Below are positions 8,536 to 17,617 of a DNA stretch of 64,000 bases, piece after piece (position 1 is the stretch's first letter; each line of letters begins with the position of its first letter). Location of the stretch: positions 372,001-436,000 of the forward strand of contig LM997412.1 in assembly GCA_000952975.1 (NCBI GenBank), read 5' to 3'. The position numbers and the translations under genes are program-made. The DNA comes from Peptoniphilus sp. ING2-D1G (GTDB taxonomy: Bacteria; Bacillota; Clostridia; Tissierellales; Peptoniphilaceae). The notes under the pieces were generated by a model that saw only the letters and a program-made list of their open reading frames with translations, searched no databases and had not been told where the DNA came from.

Positions 8536-9769
8536 AAACATGGGAATGAGTTCGAAAATTGCCGAAAAAGAACTTGCAAAATTAAATACGGAGCAAAAAA
8601 ATAAAATATTAAAAAACATCAAGAGTTTTTTGTTGGAGGACACTAAAAAGATAATAGCGGCAAATAACTTGGATATGGAAAAGGCCAGAGAAAACGGAAT
8701 GAGCGAGGGGCTTCTGGACAGACTCAGTCTTGATGAAAAAAGAATAAAAGACATGGCTGAGTCTATAGATAAAGTCATAGATTTAAAGGATCCCATAGGT
8801 TCCATGTCCGAGGTTACTACTTTGGAAAACGGACTTGTAATAGGAAAGAGAAAAGTACCCATAGGGGTCATAGCAATGATTTATGAATCCAGACCCAATG
8901 TGACCTTAGATGCGTCCATTTTAGCTATAAAATCTTCCAACACTTTAATTTTAAGGGGTGGAAAGGAAGCAATAAACTCAAATAAAGCTATATCGGATTC
9001 AATAAGAGCGGCTATAAAAGATACCGGACATGATGAAAATATAATAAGTTTCATCGATGATACAAGCAGAGAATCTTCAACAGGATTGATGAAGCTTAAA
9101 GGATATATTGATTTGTTAATTCCAAGAGGCTCTGCAGGGCTTATAAATTCCGTGATGGAAAATGCTACGGTACCCGTACTTGAAACGGGAGTTGGCAATT
9201 GTCATCTATACGTTGATGACAGTGCAAAAACAGACATGGCTCTTAATATTTTAGAGAATTCCAAAACCACCAGAATTGGAGTATGTAACGCCATGGAAAG
9301 CTTGCTTGTAAGTGAAAAGGTAGGGGATGATTTCTATATCGGGCTGCAAAAAATAATAGATGAATACAATATAGAAGTTTTCGGTTGCGAAAAAACACGA
9401 AAAAAACTCAAAAATGTAAAGCCGGCCACAGAAGAAGAATATGCAAAAGAATACTTGGATTACAAGATGAGCATGAAAATAGTAAGCGGAATAGATGAAG
9501 CCATAGAGCATATTTATAAATATTCCACGCATCATTCGGATGTAATCGTCACAGAAAACTATGAAAATGCAATGAGATTTTTAAATGAAGTAGATTCAGC
9601 CTGTGTGTATGTAAATGCAAGTTCCAGGTTTACTGACGGGGGAGCTTTCGGCAAGGGAGCGGAAATAGGAATATCCACGCAAAAATTGCACGCAAGAGGT
9701 CCTGTAGGATTGGAAGAGCTTACAAGTGAAAAGTATGTTATTTTGGGAAAAGGTCAAATTAGAATATAG
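8507..9769 (+). CDS. proA: Gamma-glutamyl phosphate reductase
   Basis: NADPH-dependent reduction of glutamyl-5-phosphate to glutamate semialdehyde, acting on the unstable product of ProB. The 420-residue length is standard. Family segments include VIYESRPNVT (here MIYESRPNVT), LRGGKEAINSN and the catalytic cysteine in TRIGVCNAMESLLV. It starts at a TTG inside proB, preceded by AAGGGGGG. proC, the final enzyme of the pathway, is not in this window. Confidence 0.94.
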   Translation: MEQSLQNNLKNMGMSSKIAEKELAKLNTEQKNKILKNIKSFLLEDTKKIIAANNLDMEKARENGMSEGLLDRLSLDEKRIKDMAESIDKVIDLKDPIGSMSEVTTLENGLVIGKRKVPIGVIAMIYESRPNVTLDASILAIKSSNTLILRGGKEAINSNKAISDSIRAAIKDTGHDENIISFIDDTSRESSTGLMKLKGYIDLLIPRGSAGLINSVMENATVPVLETGVGNCHLYVDDSAKTDMALNILENSKTTRIGVCNAMESLLVSEKVGDDFYIGLQKIIDEYNIEVFGCEKTRKKLKNVKPATEEEYAKEYLDYKMSMKIVSGIDEAIEHIYKYSTHHSDVIVTENYENAMRFLNEVDSACVYVNASSRFTDGGAFGKGAEIGISTQKLHARGPVGLEELTSEKYVILGKGQIRI

Positions 9770-9777
9770 GTGGGAAA

Positions 9778-11229
9778 ATGAAATTTTTAAGCACAAGAGG
9801 AAAATCAAGCACTAATTCAAGCTATGAAGCAATTTTAAAGGGCCTTGCCGATGACGGGGGGCTTTATGTACCTGAAGAACTTGGAAAAATAGATATAACG
9901 GAGGAAGAAATAAGTAAGTATGAATATACGGATTATGCAAAAAAAGTGATATCCTTTATCTTTGACGACATGAATGAAGAAAGCTTATTTCATGAAATAG
10001 ACGAAGCTTATAAAACCTTCAGCCCTGAAATACTGCCGATAAAAAAATTGGAAGACATATATATAATGGAATTGTTTCACGGACAGACTTATGCTTTTAA
10101 GGATTTTGCCATGAGTTTGCTTCCAAGGCTTGTATCTCTATCCTTAAAGGAGCAAAAAATCGACAAAAAAATCCTGATACTTACAGCCACATCGGGAGAT
10201 ACGGGTTCTGCAGCTCTATATGGCTTTAAAAACATAGAGAATACACAGATCATAGTATTTTATCCCACAAAGGGAATAAGCGAAATACAAAGGAAGCAAA
10301 TGGTTACAATAGACGGAGAAAACACCTATGCCGTTGCAGTAAAGGGAAATTTTGACGATGCTCAATCGGCTCTTAAGGAGATATTCAACGATTCTGAATT
10401 TAAAAAATATTTAGAAGATAAGGATTATCTTTTATCCTCAGCCAATTCCATCAATATAGGCAGACTCGTTCCGCAAATAGTCTATTATTTCTATTCTTAT
10501 TACGACTTAGTAAAGAAGGATGAAATAAAAAAAGGGGAAGAAGTTTCGGTATCCGTGCCGACGGGAAATTTTGGAAATATACTCGCCGCATATATGGCAA
10601 AAAGAATGGGTCTTCCGATAAAGGACTTAATCTGCGGCTCCAATAAAAATAATATTTTAACCGATTTTATCAACACGGGAACTTACGATGTGAACAGACA
10701 ATTTTATACCACCAACTCTCCCTCCATGGATATACTGATATCCTCAAATCTGGAAAGATTTTTATACTATGAATTTGACAAAGACACGGAATATATAAAT
10801 ACTTTAATGAAAGATTTAAAATCGGAGGGAAAGTACCTTGTCGATAAAAATAAAATAAATGGTATATACGGATATTGCTATGATGACGAAGAAACCTTGG
10901 AGGAAATAGTTGCCGTATATGAAAAATTCGGTTATTTAGTGGATACGCATTCTGCAATTGCGATGAAATCTGCCGAAGATTACATAAAGGGACATGGAGG
11001 AAAGGTCATTGCCGCTGCTACAGCTTCACCCTTTAAATTTGCACCGTCAATAGCAAAGGCTTTGTCCATAGAATATGAAGATGAAATTTCCGCAATAGAT
11101 GCAATAGAGGACAAAACAGGAATAAAAGCTGATAATAACTTCAAAAACATCTTAAGGAAAAAAGTTACTCAAGAAAGAGAAATAGAAAAAGACAATATTA
11201 AAAATGTGATAAAGGAGATATTATTTTGA
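9778..11229 (+). CDS. thrC: Threonine synthase
   Basis: PLP enzyme converting O-phosphohomoserine to threonine. The 483-residue form belongs to the longer ThrC type, with N-terminal FLSTRGKSS and LADDGGLYVPE. The PLP lysine lies in HGQTYAFKDFAM and the phosphate-binding segment is TATSGDTGSAAL. It follows proA by 8 bp and shares a TTGA overlap with thrB. Joining proBA to thrCB in one transcript groups two branches that draw on glutamate and aspartate. thrA/hom and asd are not in the window. Confidence 0.95.
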   Translation: MKFLSTRGKSSTNSSYEAILKGLADDGGLYVPEELGKIDITEEEISKYEYTDYAKKVISFIFDDMNEESLFHEIDEAYKTFSPEILPIKKLEDIYIMELFHGQTYAFKDFAMSLLPRLVSLSLKEQKIDKKILILTATSGDTGSAALYGFKNIENTQIIVFYPTKGISEIQRKQMVTIDGENTYAVAVKGNFDDAQSALKEIFNDSEFKKYLEDKDYLLSSANSINIGRLVPQIVYYFYSYYDLVKKDEIKKGEEVSVSVPTGNFGNILAAYMAKRMGLPIKDLICGSNKNNILTDFINTGTYDVNRQFYTTNSPSMDILISSNLERFLYYEFDKDTEYINTLMKDLKSEGKYLVDKNKINGIYGYCYDDEETLEEIVAVYEKFGYLVDTHSAIAMKSAEDYIKGHGGKVIAAATASPFKFAPSIAKALSIEYEDEISAIDAIEDKTGIKADNNFKNILRKKVTQEREIEKDNIKNVIKEILF

Positions 11230-12071
11230 TAGTTAGAGTACCGGCCACCAGTGCAAACTTAGGCCCGGGATATGATTGCATGGGGATTGCACTTAATTTG
11301 TACAATGATTTTGAATTTATCCCTGCTGATAAGACAGACCATAAAACGAAAAATTCGCTTATGTATAAGTCAGTTGATTATTTTTATAAAAAAAACAATT
11401 TGACCACACCTGATTTGGAAATCAAGGTTACAGGCGATATACCCATGTCCAGAGGACTGGGCAGTTCAGCTGCATGTATTGTATCAAGTTTAATATTTGC
11501 AAATAAAAACAGCGGGTTAAATTTAAATAAGGATGAACTTTTAAAATATGCTACAGAAATCGAAGGCCATCCCGACAATGTAGCACCGGCTTTATTTGGC
11601 GGACATATATGCTCTTTTTTAGAGGCGGATAAAATATATTATTACAAGACCCATGTGGATGAAAAATTTGTAATATATTTATTGATACCGGATTTTGAAC
11701 TTAAAACGAAAGCGGCAAGAGAGGCGGTACCCAAGGAAATACCCTTGGCAAATGCTGTGTCAAACATTTCAAGGGCAAATTTAATCGCTCAAGCCTTAAG
11801 GACAGGAGATTTTAATTTGTTGAGGGGCTCCGCCAAGGATACCTTGCATGAACCCTACAGGAAGAAATTGATAAGGGATTATGATGTATTAAAAGAGGCG
11901 GCAAAATCCGCAGGTGCAGTTTTGTTCATATCGGGAGCGGGACCGAGTTTGATGGTAATAAAAGATGGAAAAAGCCCTGAACTTTTAGAGATTTTAAAAA
12001 ATACTGAAACTCAGGACAACTGGGAAATTAAAGAACTAAGACCAATAGATGAAGGAGCGGAAATAATTTAA
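11226..12071 (+). CDS. thrB: Homoserine kinase
   Basis: GHMP-family kinase producing O-phosphohomoserine, the substrate of ThrC. The 281-residue product has the N-terminal VPATSANLGPGYDCMG strand-loop, the ATP-binding PMSRGLGSSAA motif and the C-terminal SGAGPSLM loop. It starts with TTG overlapping the thrC stop codon (TTGA), so its translation depends on reinitiation. It is the last gene of the operon, with a hairpin terminator at its stop. Confidence 0.94.
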   Translation: MIVRVPATSANLGPGYDCMGIALNLYNDFEFIPADKTDHKTKNSLMYKSVDYFYKKNNLTTPDLEIKVTGDIPMSRGLGSSAACIVSSLIFANKNSGLNLNKDELLKYATEIEGHPDNVAPALFGGHICSFLEADKIYYYKTHVDEKFVIYLLIPDFELKTKAAREAVPKEIPLANAVSNISRANLIAQALRTGDFNLLRGSAKDTLHEPYRKKLIRDYDVLKEAAKSAGAVLFISGAGPSLMVIKDGKSPELLEILKNTETQDNWEIKELRPIDEGAEII

Positions 12072-12097
12072 GGAGTGAATCGACTCCTTATTTTTTT
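12069..12097 (+). terminator. Terminator after thrB
   Basis: Short hairpin AAGGAGT-GAATCG-ACTCCTT followed by ATTTTTTT, overlapping the thrB stop codon. Confidence 0.75.
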
Positions 12098-12103
12098 GAA
12101 ATT

Positions 12104-12127
12104 AAAAACCTCTGAAATTCAGAGGCC
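12104..12127 (-). terminator. Short terminator for the minus-strand membrane protein
   Basis: On the minus strand GGCCTCTGAATTTCAGAGG is followed by TTTTTAAT. The stem is 6 to 8 bp. It lies 23 bp after the stop codon of the gene at 12150-12512. Confidence 0.65.
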
Positions 12128-12149
12128 TAATTATATTGATATTTAAGAG

Positions 12150-12512
12150 TTACGGTAAATCCTTTAATATATATTGCATCAAGAAATTTGCATTGCTTTT
12201 TGTCGATTTTAAATTTTTCATATCGAAATAAAAACGATCCTCGGTTCCCTTTATAATATTGCTTTTAATCAAGAATTCAAAGGCGTCTGCAGCATAATTT
12301 CTCTTTACTATGGCCCTTTCCAAGAAACTTTGGGCTTTTGCATTTAAGTCATCTCTGCTGATCGCTTTTTTATAGGAAAAAGCGTCATTTTCTTCAAATA
12401 ACTTGTACAATTTATTTATATTTTTCTTAATCAAAGTGAATAAAATAGCAAAATACATAATTATTATGGCAACTACTGCCAGTAATGTAACTATCAATCT
12501 GGGAAAAGACAT
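12150..12512 (-). CDS. Small single-pass membrane protein, function unknown
   Basis: I do not recognise this 120-residue protein. One N-terminal hydrophobic helix (about residues 7-29, LLAVVAIIIMYFAILFTLI) is followed by a Lys-rich polar domain predicted to be helical and probably cytoplasmic (KKNINKLYKLFEEN). The start is an ATG with AAAGGAGAGG 6 bp upstream. It is transcribed convergently with thrB and divergently from the large secreted protein at 12831. No conserved motif is visible. Good codon use and a clear ribosome-binding site argue for a real gene. Confidence 0.7.
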   Translation of the reverse strand: MSFPRLIVTLLAVVAIIIMYFAILFTLIKKNINKLYKLFEENDAFSYKKAISRDDLNAKAQSFLERAIVKRNYAADAFEFLIKSNIIKGTEDRFYFDMKNLKSTKSNANFLMQYILKDLP

Positions 12513-12830
12513 ATTTCACCTCTCCTTTATAATTATTGTTAAATTATATCATAAAAACATGAGCAATTAAAAACACAAAACTTACAAAGGATATTTTAGT
12601 GAGAAAACAAAAACCTCGTACAAATTTCAAGGTAGTATAAAATTTTAACGATATATCATCATCTTTTGTGGACAAAAAGTTAACCTATTGTATCTTGTAA
12701 TGACGTTAAAAAGATCTTGAATTCGGTTTGCAAAAACGACAAGATTTAAATGAGCATGGCTCTTATATCCCTTTTAAAGCTCAAAAATTTAAAGTATAAT
12801 TAACCTATAAATATATTCAGGGAGGCGAAT
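12513..12830. other. Divergent intergenic region, 318 bp
   Basis: No gene or RNA is recognisable. The right end holds TATAAT at 12795-12800, about 31 bp before the ATG of the secreted protein, but no good -35 box. The rest is AT-rich without strong inverted repeats. Confidence 0.4.
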
Positions 12831-14786
12831 ATGAAAAAATCTGTTTTGTACATTATCTTAGTTGTTTTTCTTTTCTCAATAATATGCACGGGAAATACAT
12901 CCTATGCAACTTCAATAGAAAAGACGGCGGAAGATTTAGGAAACAATACCTTCAAGATCACTGTCAAGGGAAATATTGACAAGAAGGACAGAAAAGCATT
13001 ATTTCTTGTGGATTATAACAGATCCGCTTTTGGAAATTTCACCGATTATAAAGATAAAATAACAGCTCTTGCAGATACTTTATTTAAAGATGAAAATTAC
13101 AATACGGAAATAATTTTGGTTTTTTATGGAGAAAAGTTAGCTCCAAAGATTTTGGATCACAATAAATTCACGGATTTATCAGCCTTTAAAAATAGGCTTG
13201 ATGATTATCAAGTTCATGATGCAGTTGCCTCGGTCAATTTGCAAAAAGTCATAAAATCATCAAGAGATGTATTGGATTCCTTCCAGGCGGATAAAAAGGA
13301 GATGTACATATTTTCAAATCAAATCTCAAGGACAAGCAATGTATTTAATTCTTTAAAAACATCTGAACTTAAAAATCCGGATGATTACATAAAAATAGGT
13401 GAAGAAGTTGGAGATGAATTGTTCGGTTTAAATAATTTTTCTATAGATGATTTCGAAGAATCGGACATTGATTATCTAACCAGCAGAAACATAGGAAATA
13501 AATTTGGCGGGAAATATAAATGCGTGTTAATTTTCAGGGTAAATGAAAGATATTATTACATTGAATATGCCTCTATGCTTAAACTTGAAGAAAAGTTTTC
13601 CGAAGAAAAAGGGATTGAAATTTATCCCACTTACAGCAATGCCAACACAGATAAACTCTATGAATATAGTGCTTTTAGCAATACAAGACAAATTGATGAT
13701 CTCATTGAATTTAAAAAAGAAGAAACCCCTCATAAACTCAAAGATTCCTTTAAAAACTTTCAGCTGACAGGCGATGTTCTGCTGACACAGTCGGGAGAGC
13801 AAAGGATATTGAATCCTGCAGATAATGAGATAAGTGCGGATTTAAAAGCCGGAGATTTCAATTTGGAATACAGGATAAAACCGGCAAGAGGAAGTGTGAT
13901 AAATGGGGAAAACACTCTGCCGAAGGCGGTGATTTCAGGTGGTGAAGAATACAAATCCGAAACTGTATCGGTCAAACCGACCTACGTCTTGACGATAAAA
14001 AACATTGGGGTGGATGCTGAGGGAAATATCATCGGCGAACCTTTATCAACACAGATAATAGATGGTGTGATGTCCTATGAAGATTTAGAAAATTATGTAA
14101 AGAACATAAAAAGCCCCTACGAGTTTAAGGATGATACATACAATTTATTCCACAAGAGTGAATTCCTTTTAAAAATTGAAGATAAAGATTCAACAGTTGA
14201 AATAAAGTGGGTGAAAAAAGATGTGGATTATAATCCCGCAAAACCCGCTGAAGATGAGAAAACACCCGAGGTTGACGAAAAAATTTCAGATGATGAAAGG
14301 GATTATTCATATCCGCAAAATCCGATTTATATCAAGGGGTATTTATATCCCATGCACATAAAAGAGACGAAAAAAGAGATAGATTCCTATAGAGTAAAAA
14401 TCTATTTAGATGATTATAAATACCAGTTGATTGTAAATGATAGAATTTTTAACAGAAAATCCGACGTGAAGCCCCTTCTGTATGATTCCAAGACCTATAT
14501 TCCCCTTAGGTTTTTATCGGAAGCTTTGGGATATAAAGTTCATTATGATGATGCTACAAGAAATGCCAACATAAGCAAGGGTGACTTTGCAATAGATATA
14601 GATATTGACGGGTTCACAATCAAGAAAAATGGAGATGAGGTTTTCATTGAAGATAAAATCATCAATGTAGAAGGAAGGCTTATGTTGCCTCTTAGAAGTA
14701 TCTTTAAAATTTTAAATTTGCAAGATTATGAGATAGAATGGAATGAAGAAGAAAAAAGTGTCACGATTAGTGTCAATTTGAGGTGA
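12831..14786 (+). CDS. Secreted protein with vWA-like and copper-amine-oxidase-N-type domains
   Basis: Predicted exported protein of 651 residues. A signal peptide (about 1-26, cleavage near SYA) is followed by a region resembling a von Willebrand A fold (about 45-190): LFLVDYNRSAF at the metal-site position has D-x-N-x-S instead of D-x-S-x-S, so ion binding may be altered. The middle has no recognisable family. The C-terminal 135 residues match the copper amine oxidase N-terminal-like domain common on clostridial surface proteins: LIVNDRIF, YIPLRFLSEALGYKV and LMLPLRSIFKI; this domain does not imply oxidase activity. GGGAGG precedes the ATG by 6 bp. A cell-envelope role is inferred only. Confidence 0.75.
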   Translation: MKKSVLYIILVVFLFSIICTGNTSYATSIEKTAEDLGNNTFKITVKGNIDKKDRKALFLVDYNRSAFGNFTDYKDKITALADTLFKDENYNTEIILVFYGEKLAPKILDHNKFTDLSAFKNRLDDYQVHDAVASVNLQKVIKSSRDVLDSFQADKKEMYIFSNQISRTSNVFNSLKTSELKNPDDYIKIGEEVGDELFGLNNFSIDDFEESDIDYLTSRNIGNKFGGKYKCVLIFRVNERYYYIEYASMLKLEEKFSEEKGIEIYPTYSNANTDKLYEYSAFSNTRQIDDLIEFKKEETPHKLKDSFKNFQLTGDVLLTQSGEQRILNPADNEISADLKAGDFNLEYRIKPARGSVINGENTLPKAVISGGEEYKSETVSVKPTYVLTIKNIGVDAEGNIIGEPLSTQIIDGVMSYEDLENYVKNIKSPYEFKDDTYNLFHKSEFLLKIEDKDSTVEIKWVKKDVDYNPAKPAEDEKTPEVDEKISDDERDYSYPQNPIYIKGYLYPMHIKETKKEIDSYRVKIYLDDYKYQLIVNDRIFNRKSDVKPLLYDSKTYIPLRFLSEALGYKVHYDDATRNANISKGDFAIDIDIDGFTIKKNGDEVFIEDKIINVEGRLMLPLRSIFKILNLQDYEIEWNEEEKSVTISVNLR

Positions 14787-14791
14787 AAATT

Positions 14792-15325
14792 ATGAAGATA
14801 ATAGAAAGAAGAAATTTCAAGTCATCAGAGTGGGCAGGAGGAGAAACGGATGAAATAATAATTTTTCCGGAAGAAGCCGATTTTAAAGACAGGACTTTCG
14901 ACTACAGAATATCAAGTGCAACATGCAATTTAGACAGCAGCAAATTCAGCCCCTATGACGGATACAGAAGGTTCATTACTCCGCTGGACAATGAATTAAT
15001 TTTAAAAAACGGACAAAAAGACTTGACTTTAAAACCCTTTGAAATTTATGAATTCAGCGGTTCCGACGATGTAAGCTCCTACAGCAAAGTAAGAGATTTC
15101 AATTTGATATTAAAGGAAACTTTAGAAGGAGAACTTTTTACGGAGGAGATAGAGGGAGAGCTACATTTAAAAAATGATGTAAAGACTTTAATAGCCTTTA
15201 ATTACGACGGGGATTTAGATGTAGAGGATAAAAAATTGGACTTCATGAGTGCGGTTGTGCTGGAAGAAGGAGAAGAAGCAATTATAAAGGGAACGGGAAA
15301 ATTGTTAATTTCAAAGATAAAGTGA
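14792..15325 (+). CDS. HutD/Ves-family cupin-like protein
   Basis: A 177-residue protein resembling the HutD/Ves family (bicupin fold). Supporting segments are the N-terminal SSEWAGGETDEI, FDYRISSATC and SPYDGYRRFITPLDNELIL, which match the family pattern of W-x-GG-x-T, WRIS and FS-x-F-x-G-x-x-R. The biochemical role is poorly defined; it is associated with histidine use or cold stress in other bacteria, and no hut genes are present here. The frame opens at a GTG (14783), but GAGGTG overlaps that codon and precedes the ATG at 14792, which is chosen. It follows the secreted-protein gene by 5 bp. Confidence 0.75.
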   Translation: MKIIERRNFKSSEWAGGETDEIIIFPEEADFKDRTFDYRISSATCNLDSSKFSPYDGYRRFITPLDNELILKNGQKDLTLKPFEIYEFSGSDDVSSYSKVRDFNLILKETLEGELFTEEIEGELHLKNDVKTLIAFNYDGDLDVEDKKLDFMSAVVLEEGEEAIIKGTGKLLISKIK

Positions 15326-15334
15326 GGTGAGCCC

Positions 15335-15823
15335 ATGACACCCTATGAAGAAGTTTATAAAGTGCTGGATGATTTAAATATAGAATACGAAGTAGTGAAG
15401 CATCCTCCCGCTTTGACCACAGAAGAAGCGGATAAATACATTGAGGGGAAAGAAGGACTCAGAACCAAGACTTTGTTTTTGACCAATAAGAAAAAGACAG
15501 CCTTCTACTTGCTCGTAATGGATGAGGAAAAGAGGTTGGACATGAAGGATTTTCAAGAAAAAATAGGTGAAAAGGGGCTTAAATTTGCAAGTGAAGAATT
15601 ATTGAAGCAAAAAATGGATCTGTATCCCGGCTCGGTGACCATTTTCGGTCTTATCAACAACGTTGATAAGGATATAAATGTATATTTTGATGTAGATGTA
15701 AAGAATCACGAAATAATAACCTTCCACCCCAACATCAACACAAGAACCCTTTTTATAAAAAGAGAAGACATGTACAAATTTTTAAATGCCTATGGATATC
15801 AGTACAATATTATAGAAATGTAA
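15335..15823 (+). CDS. YbaK/ProX-type aminoacyl-tRNA editing deacylase
   Basis: Free-standing editing-domain protein of 162 residues that would hydrolyse mischarged tRNA, most likely Ala-tRNA(Pro) as in the ProX/PrdX group. Typical segments: an N-terminal helix followed by EYEVVKHPPALTTEEA, then KTLFLTNKKK (substrate lysine region), LASEELL-like FASEELLKQKM and PGSVTIFGLINN before the C-terminal strand. ATG with GAGGTGAG 7 bp upstream. It sits 9 bp after the HutD-like gene. The exact substrate cannot be read from sequence alone. Confidence 0.85.
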   Translation: MTPYEEVYKVLDDLNIEYEVVKHPPALTTEEADKYIEGKEGLRTKTLFLTNKKKTAFYLLVMDEEKRLDMKDFQEKIGEKGLKFASEELLKQKMDLYPGSVTIFGLINNVDKDINVYFDVDVKNHEIITFHPNINTRTLFIKREDMYKFLNAYGYQYNIIEM

Positions 15824-15874
15824 AGGTGGAGTTATTTAATGCAATAAAATGTCAAAAAATCCATTTGCATGGAC

Positions 15875-15914
15875 AAAAAATCAGCTCACTTTATATGATG
15901 AGCTGATTTTTTAA
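15875..15914. terminator. Bidirectional terminator between the deacylase gene and murJ
   Basis: AAAAAATCAGCTCA pairs with TGAGCTGATTTTTT around an 11-nt loop. Runs of A and T on both sides let it serve both converging genes. Confidence 0.88.
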
Positions 15915-15922
15915 TTTATATT

Positions 15923-17509
15923 CTATTTATTTCTTTTTGCATCGATTCTTCTTTTTACTATTTTTGTCAAATCTCTTATTTCTCTGACCCCTAACTTATA
16001 TAAGGAAATTCCATAAACTGCGGCTGATATTGACACCGTGAAAAGCAAAATCAGCAATTTTAATATTTTTGTCGATGCCATAGATGTCATCATGTGACTC
16101 AACAATCCCTCAAGTGGATAGTAGGCGAAGGCTACCAGTGACATGGCCAAGGAGGCAAGCAATGTTTTAATCAATGCCTTGATATAGGACCTTGCACCGA
16201 AGTGCCCGATTTTTTTCCTGAGCAGTACAAAGGAGGCTATAACGGCTATTGTAGTAGCTATACTCACCGATGCCGCCAGTCCTCTTGTGCCGAATCTGTG
16301 GGCTACGGAGATGTTAAGCCCTATATTTATCATCACATTTACCAAACCTATATAAAAGGGTGTTTTTGTATCTGATATGGAGTAGTAAACTCTATTTAAC
16401 ACGTTGCTCAAGGATATGGATATTAAAGCCAATGAGTAAAATCTCAAGGTGGCTGTGGTATCTATGGCGTTTTGTGGCGTGAATTTACCGTGTAAAAAAG
16501 CTATATCTACAATGGGTCTTGCGAGAATTATCATTCCAACTGTAGCGGGAACTGTTAAAAACAGAACGGCCTTTACAGATGCACTCATTACTTTTTTTCC
16601 CTGTTTTAAGTTTCCGCTTCCGAATGCTCTGCTCATTGCAGGGAATATTATCGCGGTAATCGCTGTAATAAATATTCCAAGAACCATTACGTTCATTTTA
16701 TTTGCATAATCTATTACAGAGGCGGAACCCACTTTCATGCCCATGGCGAGTCTTTTATTGACGATTATGTTGACATCATTTATAGCGGTGCTGACAAGCA
16801 CGGGAACTGCGAGTATTACCGCTTCTTTAACATATTTGTCCTTGAAATTCAATACGGGTCGAAACCTAAATCCGGCTCTATAGGAATCGGGCAACAAAAA
16901 AAAGACTTGTGCCACTACACCCAGCACAGAAGCCACGGATAATCCGACGATGCCGCCTTGTTTCGTAAAAAATGTGAGATATATTATATAGACTATATTC
17001 AAGGGTATTGCCACTGCACCGGCGGCTGCAAATCTGCCTTCATATTGAAGAAATCCCGTAAAAACTCCGACTATAGCTGAAAATATTATGACGGGAATTC
17101 CGACTTTAATGAGATTTGATACCAGTGCAAGCATTTCGGGAGTTAATTTATCCTTAGGTGTGACCAAGGCTGCCAAATAGGGGGAAAAGACCATTCCTAA
17201 AGCTACTACTGCTGAAGAAATCAATATCACAAAAAACAACATGTTATTGGTGAATTTCAATTTCTCATCGTGGCCGAGATCTCTTTCGGCTTTTTGTAGT
17301 GAAGGAATAAAGGTGGTGGCTATTGCAGTTGTAATTAACATGGAGACAACAGTTGTCGCGGATTGACTGGCGACAAAGGCGTCCATTTCTGCAGTAGCGC
17401 CGAATTTTGCCGCTCTCAGGATTTCTCTATAAAATCCGAAAAGTTTTCCTACAAGGGAAAAAACTACTATGGCGAGAGTGGATTTTGCGATTTTTTTAGT
17501 GGTTTCCAT
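15923..17509 (-). CDS. murJ: Lipid II flippase MurJ
   Basis: Polytopic membrane protein of the MOP superfamily that flips lipid II across the cytoplasmic membrane for peptidoglycan synthesis. The 528-residue product begins with the diagnostic N-terminal segment LVGKLFGFYREIL and contains FGATAEMDAFVAS and multiple hydrophobic helices (about 14). ALVTP and RVYYSISDTKTP are further conserved family segments. A perfect AGGAGG lies 6 bp before the ATG. Single gene with its own promoter, divergent from the ABC exporter. Confidence 0.93.
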   Translation of the reverse strand: METTKKIAKSTLAIVVFSLVGKLFGFYREILRAAKFGATAEMDAFVASQSATTVVSMLITTAIATTFIPSLQKAERDLGHDEKLKFTNNMLFFVILISSAVVALGMVFSPYLAALVTPKDKLTPEMLALVSNLIKVGIPVIIFSAIVGVFTGFLQYEGRFAAAGAVAIPLNIVYIIYLTFFTKQGGIVGLSVASVLGVVAQVFFLLPDSYRAGFRFRPVLNFKDKYVKEAVILAVPVLVSTAINDVNIIVNKRLAMGMKVGSASVIDYANKMNVMVLGIFITAITAIIFPAMSRAFGSGNLKQGKKVMSASVKAVLFLTVPATVGMIILARPIVDIAFLHGKFTPQNAIDTTATLRFYSLALISISLSNVLNRVYYSISDTKTPFYIGLVNVMINIGLNISVAHRFGTRGLAASVSIATTIAVIASFVLLRKKIGHFGARSYIKALIKTLLASLAMSLVAFAYYPLEGLLSHMMTSMASTKILKLLILLFTVSISAAVYGISLYKLGVREIRDLTKIVKRRIDAKRNK

Positions 17510-17528
17510 TTCTACCTCCTATTTTAGA

Positions 17529-17557
17529 AGTATATATATTATGATTTTTAAAGTCAA
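17529..17557 (-). promoter_or_regulatory. Promoter of murJ
   Basis: On the minus strand, TTGACT, a 17-bp spacer and TATACT, 20 bp before the murJ ATG. Both hexamers are near consensus for the housekeeping sigma factor. Confidence 0.65.
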
Positions 17558-17617
17558 CTAAAGATAAAATGTTGCCATAAAAAATTTTTTAATATAGAAT
17601 TCTAAAGAGGTGATACT

